Part shown: piece by piece, positions 1 through 8,431 of the stretch
Layout of the letters: each line of letters starts with the position of its first letter
Position numbering within the stretch: position 1 is the stretch's first letter
Source of the DNA: CAYXTI01 sp964468495
GTDB lineage: Bacteria > Pseudomonadota > Alphaproteobacteria > Rickettsiales > Rickettsiaceae
Assembly: GCA_964468495.1 (NCBI GenBank)
Contig: CAYXTI010000010.1
Location: forward strand, 1 to 64,000
DNA length: 64,000 nucleotides
Direction: 5' to 3'
Notes under the pieces: model-generated
The model's input: only the letters and a program-made list of their open reading frames with translations
What the model was told of the DNA's origin: nothing
Database searches by the model: none
Program-made: the position numbers and the translations under genes

Positions 1-398
1 CACATTCTTGGGACATTATATTTATCTGCCTGTCTCCATACAGCTTCTGATTGAGGTTCAACGCCAGCAACACCATCAAATAAAGTAATTGATCCATCTA
101 AAACTCTTAGAGCTCTTTCTACTTCAATGGTAAAATCTACATGTCCTGGGGTATCAATAATATTAATTTTTTTATTCTTCCAAAAACAAGTTGTTGCCGC
201 AGAAGTAATAGTTATTCCTCTTTCTTGCTCTTGTTCCATCCAATCCATAGTAGCTCCTCCTTCATGAACTTCTCCAATATTATATAATTTTCCTGTATAA
301 TATAATATCCGTTCGGTAGTTGTTGTTTTTCCAGCATCAATATGAGCACAAATTCCTATATTACGTACATCTGATAAGTTATGTTTTTTATTAGACAT
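1..398 (-). CDS. fusA: Elongation factor G, N-terminal part (cut by window edge)
   Basis: Translation GTPase that drives ribosomal translocation and, with RRF, ribosome recycling. Only the first 132 codons are inside the window; the gene continues beyond base 1. The GTPase signatures are clear: P-loop AHIDAGKTT at residues 18-26, switch I region RGIT at 60-63, and DTPGH at 82-86. The start is an ATG read on the minus strand at 396-398, ten bases after the rpsG stop, as expected for the rpsL-rpsG-fusA str operon. Nothing is unusual in the visible part. Confidence 0.97.
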   Translation of the reverse strand, partial: MSNKKHNLSDVRNIGICAHIDAGKTTTTERILYYTGKLYNIGEVHEGGATMDWMEQEQERGITITSAATTCFWKNKKINIIDTPGHVDFTIEVERALRVLDGSITLFDGVAGVEPQSEAVWRQADKYNVPRM

Positions 399-407
399 AA
401 ATTTAAA

Positions 408-896
408 TTATCTTTGAATATTCGTTTGAGCAAAATGTGCAAAAGCTTTGTTAGCTTCTGCCATTTTTTGTGTATTTTCTCTCTTTTTTATTGCATTCCC
501 TCTTTTGTTATAAGCATCAAATAATTCCTCAGCTAATTTTTCAATTATGCTTCGACCTGCCCGCTTATTAGCAGATTCAATTAACCATCTTGTTGCTAAA
601 GTATAACCTCTTCTTTCGTTTACTGGGGAAGGTACTTGATAATTTGCACCTCCTATTCTTACTGATACCACCTCAACTTGAGGAAAAACATTATTTAAAC
701 TATTAGTAAAGATTAATAATGGATCATCTACTCCATGTGTTGTTTTTAGTAATTGAAACGCCTTATATAAAATATGATATGCTATTGATTTTTTTCCATC
801 TTTCATTAAATTATTGACAAATTTTGACACTAATTCACTATTATACAAGTTATCTGGTTTAATAATTTTTTTTATAGCTGAATGGCGGCGTGACAT
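408..896 (-). CDS. rpsG: 30S ribosomal protein S7
   Basis: Primary 16S rRNA-binding protein that nucleates the head of the small subunit. It has 162 residues, close to the alphaproteobacterial norm. It begins MSRRHSA and carries the family signature around GGANYQVP and RRGYTLATRWLI in the middle. It lies two bases downstream of rpsL and ten bases upstream of fusA on the same strand, so the three are almost certainly co-transcribed. Identification rests on full-length similarity recognisable by eye. Confidence 0.98.
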   Translation of the reverse strand: MSRRHSAIKKIIKPDNLYNSELVSKFVNNLMKDGKKSIAYHILYKAFQLLKTTHGVDDPLLIFTNSLNNVFPQVEVVSVRIGGANYQVPSPVNERRGYTLATRWLIESANKRAGRSIIEKLAEELFDAYNKRGNAIKKRENTQKMAEANKAFAHFAQTNIQR

Positions 897-898
897 AT

Positions 899-1279
899 TT
901 ACTTATTTTTTTCTTTAGATGTTGTTCCATATCGAGATCTACCCTGCATTCTGCCTTTTACCCCTTGGGTATCGAGTGCCCCTCGAACTATATGGTATTT
1001 TACTCCTGGTAAATCCGGTACTCTTCCCCCTCTTACTAAAACAGCAGAATGTTCTTGCAAATTGTGACCTTCTCCTGGAATATATGCATTTACATATTCA
1101 CCATTAGTTAATCTTACTCTTGCTATTTTTCGTAAAGCTGAGTTAGGTTTTTTTGGTGTAACTGTTTTAACAACAACACATACACCCCGTTTAAAGGGAT
1201 TACCTTGTAAGGCAGGAGATTTTGTCTTTTTTTCTTTTGGCTTTCTTCCAAATCTTACTAATTGATTATTTGTTGGCAT
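899..1279 (-). CDS. rpsL: 30S ribosomal protein S12
   Basis: Decoding-centre protein of the small subunit. At 126 residues it is full length, with the invariant stretches TPKKPNSALRK and YIPGEGHNLQEHS. The Lys residues in TPKKP, where streptomycin-resistance substitutions usually fall, are the sensitive-type residues. It is the first gene of the str operon here; rpoC does not precede it, since a divergent transglycosylase gene lies 456 bases upstream. The promoter must therefore lie in 1280-1735. Confidence 0.98.
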   Translation of the reverse strand: MPTNNQLVRFGRKPKEKKTKSPALQGNPFKRGVCVVVKTVTPKKPNSALRKIARVRLTNGEYVNAYIPGEGHNLQEHSAVLVRGGRVPDLPGVKYHIVRGALDTQGVKGRMQGRSRYGTTSKEKNK

Positions 1280-1735
1280 TTTTTTTATTTAACATAATAA
1301 ACTTGAGCTTTGTATTTTTTTTGTAATGATTTATTTAGTTTGCAAAAATGATATTTTTATTCAGAATCAAATATTTTTTACTAATACTAAAATGATATAA
1401 AATCATAATATATATGATTATATTGATAATACAACTGAATAATTTTAAATTAAAGCTTATATAGTAATAAATAACATATTAATTCTAAAAGACTTTAAAA
1501 ACTATTTAGTTAGAATTTTTTAATATAAATATATTTTAGTTATATACAATAGATTTGTATATATGATATTATGGGATGAATTTAATGATTTAAGGGCATA
1601 TAAACTAAGTATCTTTAATAAATAATTAGTATTAACTATAATAAAGAATTTATTATTTGATAAGGATTTAATTATCATATAAAATAATGAATTATTTACA
1701 ATAATGAATTATTATTTAATTTTAGGAAAAGGAGT
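1280..1735. other. Divergent intergenic region, rpsL / transglycosylase
   Basis: About 456 bases, almost entirely A/T, separating divergently transcribed genes. It must contain the str-operon promoter on the minus strand and the transglycosylase promoter on the plus strand. I see no open frame of useful length, no tRNA-like fold and no strong hairpin. Confidence 0.6.
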
Positions 1736-2326
1736 ATGTATTTATATATACGTTTTAATGTGTTCGTATTTTTTTTCTGTACTTTTTTATTATATAAGAA
1801 TTTTTCTTATGCTATTAGTGATTCTGAGATATATCAATCAAATAGATGTTTAGAGATTATAAAGAGAGCGGAGGACCACTTTAATATTCCGAAAGGAATA
1901 TTATGGGCTATAGCTTATCATGAATCAAAAAAAAAACATTCTTACCATAAAGGATTATTAATTGTATGGCCATGGACTGTAAGTATTAATGGCAAAGGTT
2001 ATCATTTTAGTAATAAAAAACAAGCAGTAAAATTTACTGAGTCATTGGTAAATAAAGGAGTAAAAAATATTGATATAGGATGTATGCAGATTAATTTGAA
2101 GTATCATTCAAAGGCGTTTAAATCTATTAGTCATGCATTTACTCCATATGATAATATCAACTATGGGGCACAATTTTTGGTACAAAAATATAAACAGTCT
2201 GGTAGTTGGAAAAAAGCGATAGGGCATTATCATTCAACTGATAATAATAAGGCTTCTAATTACTTAAAAAAAGTTTATCAAGTCCATCAGTTAGTTTACC
2301 CTAACAAGGGTTTAGGGATAAAATAG
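1736..2326 (+). CDS. Exported lytic transglycosylase (SLT domain)
   Basis: Predicted periplasmic peptidoglycan-cleaving enzyme of 196 residues. Residues 8-26 form a hydrophobic signal segment ending near YAIS. The SLT catalytic Glu is probably E63 in IAYHES. The family features GCMQIN (115-120) and a late HYHS (164-167) are present, as is the WPWT segment typical of alphaproteobacterial stand-alone transglycosylases. The ATG at 1736 directly abuts a purine-rich AGGAAAAGGAG tract. Possible roles are wall turnover or opening the wall for a secretion or flagellar structure; context does not decide between them. Confidence 0.85.
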   Translation: MYLYIRFNVFVFFFCTFLLYKNFSYAISDSEIYQSNRCLEIIKRAEDHFNIPKGILWAIAYHESKKKHSYHKGLLIVWPWTVSINGKGYHFSNKKQAVKFTESLVNKGVKNIDIGCMQINLKYHSKAFKSISHAFTPYDNINYGAQFLVQKYKQSGSWKKAIGHYHSTDNNKASNYLKKVYQVHQLVYPNKGLGIK

Positions 2327-2340
2327 GCAATTATAATAAC

Positions 2341-2381
2341 TTATGGAAACACTTTAATATGTTATGGAACACTTTAATATG
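2341..2381. repeat. Tandem duplication of a 20-21 bp unit
   Basis: Two adjacent copies of a unit ending in ACACTTTAATATG (2341-2361 and 2362-2381), differing by one A. It sits just after the transglycosylase stop and before the broken methyltransferase. It looks like a replication-slippage product; no function is evident. Confidence 0.6.
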
Positions 2382-2464
2382 TTAATGTGTAAGTTTGTAA
2401 GTTAATTAATAGCTTAGAATATAAATTAAATAGAAGTAAAATAATAATTTTTGGTGTATTTTAA

Positions 2465-3201
2465 ATGTTTAATTATAATAAGCTTGCTTATAATAAAGCA
2501 AAATCATTAGTTAATCTTCATAAATCTAGTTTTTATAATTTTATAATATCAGATTTAATAGATAGATTAAACATAATAAAAAAAAATACTATAATGTATT
2601 ATTTATAGGGAAGAACAATGATTATTGGCATAATTTATTTGTAGGTAGTTTATCTATAAAGTATTGTAGATATTGTGATATTGATTTAAATTTAATAAAT
2701 CCTGATAATAGGAAGTTTGATTTAATTATTTTTCCATTTGGATTACATTGGGTATCTAATTTATGCCCATTTTTATTACAAATTATTGCAATGCTTAAGT
2801 CAGATGGAATTTTTGTAGCTAATTTTGCGGGAGCAGGGAGTTTAGCTAGTTTAAAGAAGATATTACTATTATTAGAACAAGAATATAATCAAAAACATAT
2901 TCCTCATGTTTCTCCTTTTATTAAAATTGAATATGTTAATTTTTTTCTGCAACAAGCAGGTTTTTTAGAGAATATTATTGATTTACGCCCTATTATATTA
3001 GAATATAACTCACCATTAGATTTAATGTATGCTTTAAAAAAAATAGGTGAATCTAATTGTTTAAAAGATAGTATTGCATATTCTATTAATAAAATGATGT
3101 ATAAAGAATTGGAAAAAAAAATAACAAGCAAATTTATTGATCATATACAATTAATTACTTTTATTGCAGCTAGAATAAAGCACACTATAAGGCTTAAATA
3201 A
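2465..3201 (+). pseudogene. NDUFAF5-like SAM methyltransferase, frameshifted at a poly(A) tract
   Basis: An ATG frame from 2465 runs 47 codons and stops at 2606-2608. The continuation lies in another frame and runs to 3201. Adding one A to the nine-A run at 2578-2586 joins both halves into a single 246-residue protein. The C-terminal half has the methyltransferase features FDLIIFPFGLHWV and MLKSDGIFVANF, followed by HVSPF. These match the NDUFAF5/BioC-like family, whose mitochondrial member assists complex I assembly. The motif-I region (VLFIGKNND) lacks the usual glycine-rich SAM loop, which suggests real decay. Transcriptional slippage or a sequencing error at the homopolymer are alternatives. 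Confidence 0.75.
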
Positions 3202-3242
3202 GTAATTTTGATATAATACAATCAAAGCTACTTGTTATTGTT

Positions 3243-3283
3243 TTACGCTTGTGCTAACTTAGCACAAAAGAAAATGCGCGTAA
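3243..3283. other. Perfect palindrome with outer complementary arms
   Basis: TTGTGCTAA (3249-3257) and TTAGCACAA (3259-3267) are perfect complements separated by one base. Just outside, TTACGC (3243-3248) can pair with GCGTAA (3278-3283). It lies after the methyltransferase remnant and 140 bases before lpdA. It could be a terminator-like structure or an operator; there is no U-tract after it. The partial inverted copy GCTAAGTT follows near 3328. Confidence 0.4.
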
Positions 3284-3423
3284 TTAGAAAAAAGCATATA
3301 GATTTTATAAAAAACTGTCAGTTAGCTAAGTTTGTGTAAGCATTAAAATTCATCATTAAGTAGCAATGATAGTTTCAGTAAATTGAAGTTATAAAATTTT
3401 AAATATTAATTTTTAGAAGTGAT

Positions 3424-4818
3424 ATGAAAACATTTGATTTAGTAATAATAGGAGGTGGACCTGCAGGTTATAGTGGAGCAATAAGGGCAGCACAACTTGG
3501 ATTAAAAGTAGCATGCGTAGAAAAAATGACAAGTTTAGGAGGGACATGTTTAAACGTTGGATGTATACCATCAAAGACGTTATTACATTTTTCTGAACAA
3601 TATCAAAAAGCGCATTTATTATACCCCACTATAGGAATTAATGCCAGTGTCAAGCTTGATTTAAGACAAATGCTTGATAAAAAGGCAGAAATTATAAATG
3701 ATTTAAGCAAAGGAATAAATTTGTTATTTACAAAAAATAAAATAACTAAATTTCATGGTGTAGGGAAAATAATTGATAATGATATTGTAGAAATTAACAA
3801 TAATGATGTTTTAGAAAAAATTAAAGCTGAGAAAATATTATTAGCAACTGGATCAGAGCCAGTAAGTATAGAAGGAATAGATATTGATGAAGAAATGATA
3901 GTATCTTCCACAGGGGCATTGTCTTTAAAATGCGTGCCAAAAAGAATGATTGTAATTGGGGGTGGTTATATAGGCTTAGAGCTTGGTTCTGTATGGAAAC
4001 GCTTTGGTAGTAATGTAAAGGTAGTTGAGTATGCAAACAGTATTTTACCTGCTTTAGATGAAGATGTAACTAAAATATTAAAGAAAAGCTTAGAAAAACA
4101 AGGAGTAGAGTTTTTACTTGGAAGTAAAGTAACGCAAATAAAAAAACATAATGAAGAATTAAAAATAAATATTGTTTATAATAATCAAGAATCTAATTTA
4201 AGTTGCGATATAGTATTAATAGCAGTAGGACGTAAAGCAAATATTCAAAATTTAAGTAGTCCTCAACTAAATATTAAAATGAGTAATACTAATTTAGTAG
4301 AAGTGAATGATAAATTTCAAACTAGTATACCTAATATTTATGCAGTAGGGGACCTTATAAAAGGCCCTATGCTTGCGCATAAAGCAGAACAAGAAGCTAT
4401 TGCAGCAATTGAAAATATGGTAGGTAAAGCTGGTTATATCAATTATAATCTTATTCCAAGTGTAATATATACTGATCCTGAAGTGGCAACTATAGGATTT
4501 AGTGAAAAAGAACTTAAAAATAAAGGTATAACTTATAAAGTAGGACGTTTTCCTTTTTTTGCTAACAGCAGAGCTAGGAGTATTTTATCAACAGAAGGAA
4601 TGGTAAAAATTATTGCAGATAAAAGAACTGATCGTGTATTAGGGGCAAGTATTGTTGGTCATGAAGCAGGAACTTTAATAGCTGAGATAGTAGCTTTTAT
4701 GGAATTTGGAGGATCTGCAGAGGATATAGCAAAAAGTTGTCATGCGCATCCTACATTAAGCGAAGCAATAAAAGAGGCAGCAGCATTAGCCTCGGAAGGC
4801 CAAACGATTCATATATAG
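3424..4818 (+). CDS. lpdA: Dihydrolipoyl dehydrogenase (E3)
   Basis: FAD flavoprotein that reoxidises dihydrolipoamide in the pyruvate or 2-oxoglutarate dehydrogenase complexes. It has 464 residues. The N-terminal dinucleotide fold is GGGPAGYSGA and the redox-active disulfide is C42/C47 in GGTCLNVGC. A second NAD-binding glycine motif, IGGGYIGLE, lies mid-protein, and the C-terminal active-site His-Glu pair is in HAHPTLSE (H442, E447). The start is ATG preceded by AGAAGTG. No E1 or E2 gene is adjacent, so the partner complex cannot be told from context. Confidence 0.96.
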   Translation: MKTFDLVIIGGGPAGYSGAIRAAQLGLKVACVEKMTSLGGTCLNVGCIPSKTLLHFSEQYQKAHLLYPTIGINASVKLDLRQMLDKKAEIINDLSKGINLLFTKNKITKFHGVGKIIDNDIVEINNNDVLEKIKAEKILLATGSEPVSIEGIDIDEEMIVSSTGALSLKCVPKRMIVIGGGYIGLELGSVWKRFGSNVKVVEYANSILPALDEDVTKILKKSLEKQGVEFLLGSKVTQIKKHNEELKINIVYNNQESNLSCDIVLIAVGRKANIQNLSSPQLNIKMSNTNLVEVNDKFQTSIPNIYAVGDLIKGPMLAHKAEQEAIAAIENMVGKAGYINYNLIPSVIYTDPEVATIGFSEKELKNKGITYKVGRFPFFANSRARSILSTEGMVKIIADKRTDRVLGASIVGHEAGTLIAEIVAFMEFGGSAEDIAKSCHAHPTLSEAIKEAAALASEGQTIHI

Positions 4819-5193
4819 TAATTAAAAAAATTAGGGAAGAGTTTTAGCAAAAAAAGTCAAACTATTAATAATTAAATATTGTTATATGTAAAAATCAGAT
4901 AATTTATCAATTTATAATTAAGATATGAATTTGATTTTTAAAATAGCGATAAAGGTAAAATTTATGTTTAATAATGATTTTTGTTATTTTTTTTATTTTT
5001 ACTATTAATTCCTCTTGTAAAAAAAATATCAGATATTATATCAACACATGTAGGTATAAATTATTGTATGGATAATATGTATTTTTTTTTCAAAGATAAT
5101 AATTATTTTAAATATGATGATTAATAAATATTGTACTAAATGACTAAATATATAGATTATTTTAAAAAAAATTAAGAGAAAGAGGATATTGTT
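4819..5193. other. Intergenic region upstream of dnaK
   Basis: A 375-base AT-rich region between lpdA and dnaK, both on the plus strand. Apart from the possible frameshifted mini-gene at 4964-5124, I see no RNA gene or convincing heat-shock promoter. The dnaK ribosome-binding site is the GAGAAAGAGG run just before the start. Confidence 0.5.
4964..5124 (+). pseudogene. Possible small membrane-peptide gene with a T-tract frameshift
   Basis: From ATG 4964 the frame stops after 14 codons, just past a run of eight T at 4987-4994. Adding one T opens a 53-codon frame ending at TAA 5122-5124, with a hydrophobic segment (LFLLLIPLV) and then a hydrophilic tail. I do not recognise it. In DNA this AT-rich such a frame can arise by chance, so this is a weak call reported because it parallels the poly(A) lesion upstream. 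Confidence 0.2.
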
Positions 5194-7116
5194 ATGGGAA
5201 AAGTTATAGGGATTGATTTAGGAACTACTAATTCTTGTGTAGCTATTATGGAGGGTAAAAATCCAAAAGTAGTAGCTAATGCAGAGGGCATTAGAGTAAC
5301 TCCATCAATGGTATCTTTTACAAATAATGAAATATTGGTTGGGGATCCAGCAAAGAGACAGGCTGTGACTAATCCTAAGAATACCTTATTTGCAATTAAA
5401 AGATTAATAGGACGTAATTTTGATGATCCAACAGTACAAAAGGATCAAAAATTAGTTCCATATAAAATAGTGAAAGCAGATAATAGAGATGCTTGGGTAG
5501 AGGTTAATGGGAAAAAATATTCTCCAAGCCAGGTTAGCGCATATATTTTACAAAAGATGAAAGAAAGTGCTGAGAGTTATATAGGGTCTAAAGTAAGTCA
5601 AGCAGTAATTACTGTTCCTGCTTATTTTAATGATGCGCAACGTCAGGCTACTAAAGATGCTGGGAAGATAGCAGGTCTTGAGGTTTTACGTATTATTAAT
5701 GAACCTACTGCTGCAGCATTGGCGTATGGCCTTGATAAAGATAGTAATAAGATGATTGTAGTATATGATCTTGGAGGGGGGACATTTGATGTATCAATAC
5801 TGGAAATAGGAGATGGAGTATTTGAGGTAAAGGCTACCAATGGAGATACTTTTTTAGGCGGAGAAGATTTTGATATGAAAATCTTAGATTATTTAGCTGA
5901 GGAATTTAAAAAGAATAATGGAATAGATTTAAAAACAGATCCTTTAGCATTACAACGACTAAAGGAAGCAGCTGAGCAAGCAAAAAAAGAATTATCTTCA
6001 ACACAACAAACTGAAATTAATTTACCATATATTACAGCAGACGCTAGTGGCCCTAAGCATCTGAATATTAAATTAACTAGGTCTAAACTTGAAAGTTTAG
6101 TAAGTGATTTAATAGAGCGTACAATAGAACCATGTAAGAAAGCATTGAAAGATGCAGGGTTTAAATATTCAGATATTAATGAGGTAGTTTTAGTTGGAGG
6201 CATGACTAGAATGCCTAAAGTAGTTGAAACTGTAAAAGAATTTTTTAAAAGAGATCCCCATAAAGGTGTAAATCCTGATGAAGTAGTAGCTTTAGGAGCG
6301 GCAGTACAAGGAGGAGTTTTACAAGGTGATGTAAAAGATGTATTATTGCTTGATGTAACTCCATTATCACTTGGTATTGAAACTTTAGGAGGTGTATTTA
6401 CAAAGCTAATAGAGCGTAATACTACGATACCAACAAAAAAGAGTCAAATGTTTTCTACGTATGAAGATAATCAAAGCGCTGTAACTATTAGGGTTTTTCA
6501 AGGGGAACGTAGTGTTGCTATTCATAATAAGTTATTGGGTCAATTTAATTTAGAAGGGATAGCTCCAGCTGCAAGAGGGGTTCCTCAAATAGAGGTTACA
6601 TTTGATATTGATGCTAATGGAATAGTTAATGTGTCTAGTTTAGATAAGGCGAGTGGTAAAGAAGAAAAGTTAACTATACAAGCATCAGGAGGCTTAAAAG
6701 AAGAAGAGATAAAAAAGATGATTCAAGAAGCTGAAGCAAATGCAGTAGAGGATCAAAAACGAAAAAATATTATAGAAGCAAAAAATGTAGCTGATACTTT
6801 AATTTATTCTACTGAGAAGAATTTAAAAGAAAATGCTAATGTTTCACAAGAGGATAAAGATAGTATTAATAAAGCAATTAGTGATTTAAAAGCAGTGATG
6901 GAAGAGGGAACTGATTTAGATAAAATTAATAAGAAAGTTGAAGAATTAACTGCACTGAATGGAAAAATTAGTAAATCTGGAGCAGCAAAATCTTCTGTTA
7001 ACCAGGAAGAAAATCATAATAATGAAGAAAATAATAGTAAAAGTGATAATGATTCTAAATCTAAGAAGGAGAATAGTAAAGTAGTAGAAGGAGAGTTTAA
7101 AGATGTTAGTAAATAA
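5194..7116 (+). CDS. dnaK: Molecular chaperone DnaK (Hsp70)
   Basis: ATP-driven Hsp70 chaperone working with DnaJ and GrpE on nascent and stress-unfolded proteins. It has 640 residues, the usual length. The nucleotide-binding domain begins GIDLGTTNSC and contains DLGGGTFDVS and the LVGGMTRMP segment. The substrate domain carries DVTPLSLGIETLGG. The C-terminal tail is rich in Asn, Ser, Lys and Glu and ends EGEFKDVSK, typical of the alphaproteobacterial tail. dnaJ follows after 88 bases, the conserved order. grpE is not in the window. Confidence 0.99.
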   Translation: MGKVIGIDLGTTNSCVAIMEGKNPKVVANAEGIRVTPSMVSFTNNEILVGDPAKRQAVTNPKNTLFAIKRLIGRNFDDPTVQKDQKLVPYKIVKADNRDAWVEVNGKKYSPSQVSAYILQKMKESAESYIGSKVSQAVITVPAYFNDAQRQATKDAGKIAGLEVLRIINEPTAAALAYGLDKDSNKMIVVYDLGGGTFDVSILEIGDGVFEVKATNGDTFLGGEDFDMKILDYLAEEFKKNNGIDLKTDPLALQRLKEAAEQAKKELSSTQQTEINLPYITADASGPKHLNIKLTRSKLESLVSDLIERTIEPCKKALKDAGFKYSDINEVVLVGGMTRMPKVVETVKEFFKRDPHKGVNPDEVVALGAAVQGGVLQGDVKDVLLLDVTPLSLGIETLGGVFTKLIERNTTIPTKKSQMFSTYEDNQSAVTIRVFQGERSVAIHNKLLGQFNLEGIAPAARGVPQIEVTFDIDANGIVNVSSLDKASGKEEKLTIQASGGLKEEEIKKMIQEAEANAVEDQKRKNIIEAKNVADTLIYSTEKNLKENANVSQEDKDSINKAISDLKAVMEEGTDLDKINKKVEELTALNGKISKSGAAKSSVNQEENHNNEENNSKSDNDSKSKKENSKVVEGEFKDVSK

Positions 7117-7204
7117 ATAGTGATTTTTAATAGAGAAAATTAGTAAAAAATACTAAATACTGTAAGCATAGAAAGTGACAATATAACTTGTTAATAGATG
7201 AATT

Positions 7205-8344
7205 ATGTCAAAAAGAGATTATTACGAAGTTTTAGGAATTAGTAAATCAGCAAGTGCTAGTGATATAAAAAAAGCTTACTTAAGGCTAGCAAAGCAATAT
7301 CATCCAGATAAAAATAAAGGTGATATTAAGGCTGAAAATAGTTTCAAAGAGATTAATGAGGCATATGAAATTTTAAAAGATAGTCAAAAAAGAGCTGCTT
7401 ATGATCAGTTTGGACATAACAGTGTTAATTTTGGTGGTGGTTCTGGTGCTGCTAGTGGATTTACTCAAAATGCTAATTTTGAGAGTATATTTGATAATAT
7501 TGACAGTATATTCAGTAATATGATGGGTGGTAGGTCTACCAGAAGCGGGAGAGGCCGAGGTGCTACACAGCAGCGTGGAGCTGATTTACAGTATAAATTA
7601 AATATTACTTTAGAAGAGGCATTTAATGGCGAAAAAAAAGAGCTTAATTTTTCTACTGAAGTAAAATGTATCGAGTGTAATGGATTGGGATCAAAAGATA
7701 AGGAAAGTAATATTTGTAATCAATGCCAAGGATCAGGTGTAATGTATTTACAGCAAGGTTTTGTAACCTTTCAGCAGACTTGTAGTTATTGTAGTGGATC
7801 AGGGGTGAGGATTAAGAACCCTTGTTCTCTATGTAATGGTCAAGGTAGATATAAAAAGGACAAGAATTTAATAATTACTATTCCTCCTGGGATAGAGAAT
7901 GAGACAAGAATGAGACTTGCTGGTGAAGGAAAGGCAGGTATCAGAGGAGGACAGAATGGTGATTTGTATGTATTTATTAAAATTCTTCCGCATAGTATTT
8001 TTTCATTGGAAGGGAATGATTTACATTTTAAGCTTCCTATTAGTTTAACTAAGTCAGTATTAGGAGGAGAAATAGAGATACCTACTATTGATAATAAGAA
8101 AGTAAGTTTAACTATTCCCAGTGGTACAGAGAGTGGGGATATAATAAGGTTACGAAATAAGGGTATGCCAAAATCAGGGTTATCATCATCTAGAGGTGAT
8201 GTATACGCCCATGCTTTTGTATGTACTATAAAGAATTTAACAAAAAAGCAAAAAGCTTTGTTAGAAGAATTAGATAAAGATATTACTTCTAGTAATGAGA
8301 GTAGTGTTTTTAGTAAAATGAAAAATTTATGGAGATCAAAATAA
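7205..8344 (+). CDS. dnaJ: Co-chaperone DnaJ (Hsp40)
   Basis: Stimulates DnaK ATP hydrolysis and delivers substrates. It has 379 residues in class-A order: J-domain with HPD at 33-35, a Gly-rich linker (about 78-125), then four CxxCxGxG zinc repeats starting CIECNGLG, CNQCQGSG, CSYCSGSG and CSLCNGQG, and the C-terminal substrate domains. All eight zinc cysteines are present. It is probably co-transcribed with dnaK. The hairpin at 8390-8420 closes the unit against the convergent birA. Confidence 0.98.
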   Translation: MSKRDYYEVLGISKSASASDIKKAYLRLAKQYHPDKNKGDIKAENSFKEINEAYEILKDSQKRAAYDQFGHNSVNFGGGSGAASGFTQNANFESIFDNIDSIFSNMMGGRSTRSGRGRGATQQRGADLQYKLNITLEEAFNGEKKELNFSTEVKCIECNGLGSKDKESNICNQCQGSGVMYLQQGFVTFQQTCSYCSGSGVRIKNPCSLCNGQGRYKKDKNLIITIPPGIENETRMRLAGEGKAGIRGGQNGDLYVFIKILPHSIFSLEGNDLHFKLPISLTKSVLGGEIEIPTIDNKKVSLTIPSGTESGDIIRLRNKGMPKSGLSSSRGDVYAHAFVCTIKNLTKKQKALLEELDKDITSSNESSVFSKMKNLWRSK

Positions 8345-8389
8345 TTTAAGCTTATTTACATATAATTTTATAGTTTTATAAATTATTTT

Positions 8390-8420
8390 AACTTATAGTA
8401 AATGTTTTTTACTATAAGTT
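8390..8420. terminator. Bidirectional hairpin between dnaJ and birA
   Basis: AACTTATAGTAAA (8390-8402) and TTTACTATAAGTT (8408-8420) form a perfect 13-bp stem with a five-base loop. It sits between the 3' ends of convergent genes, which fits a shared terminator although the stem is AT-rich. Confidence 0.6.
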
Positions 8421-8431
8421 ATAGTAGTATT

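Noticed and set aside
919..1107. Plus-strand 62-codon frame over rpsL
   Set aside because: It lies entirely inside the well-supported rpsL gene on the other strand and has no ribosome-binding site or family resemblance.
5889..6203. Minus-strand 104-codon frame inside dnaK
   Set aside because: Antisense to a conserved gene with no start signal or similarity.
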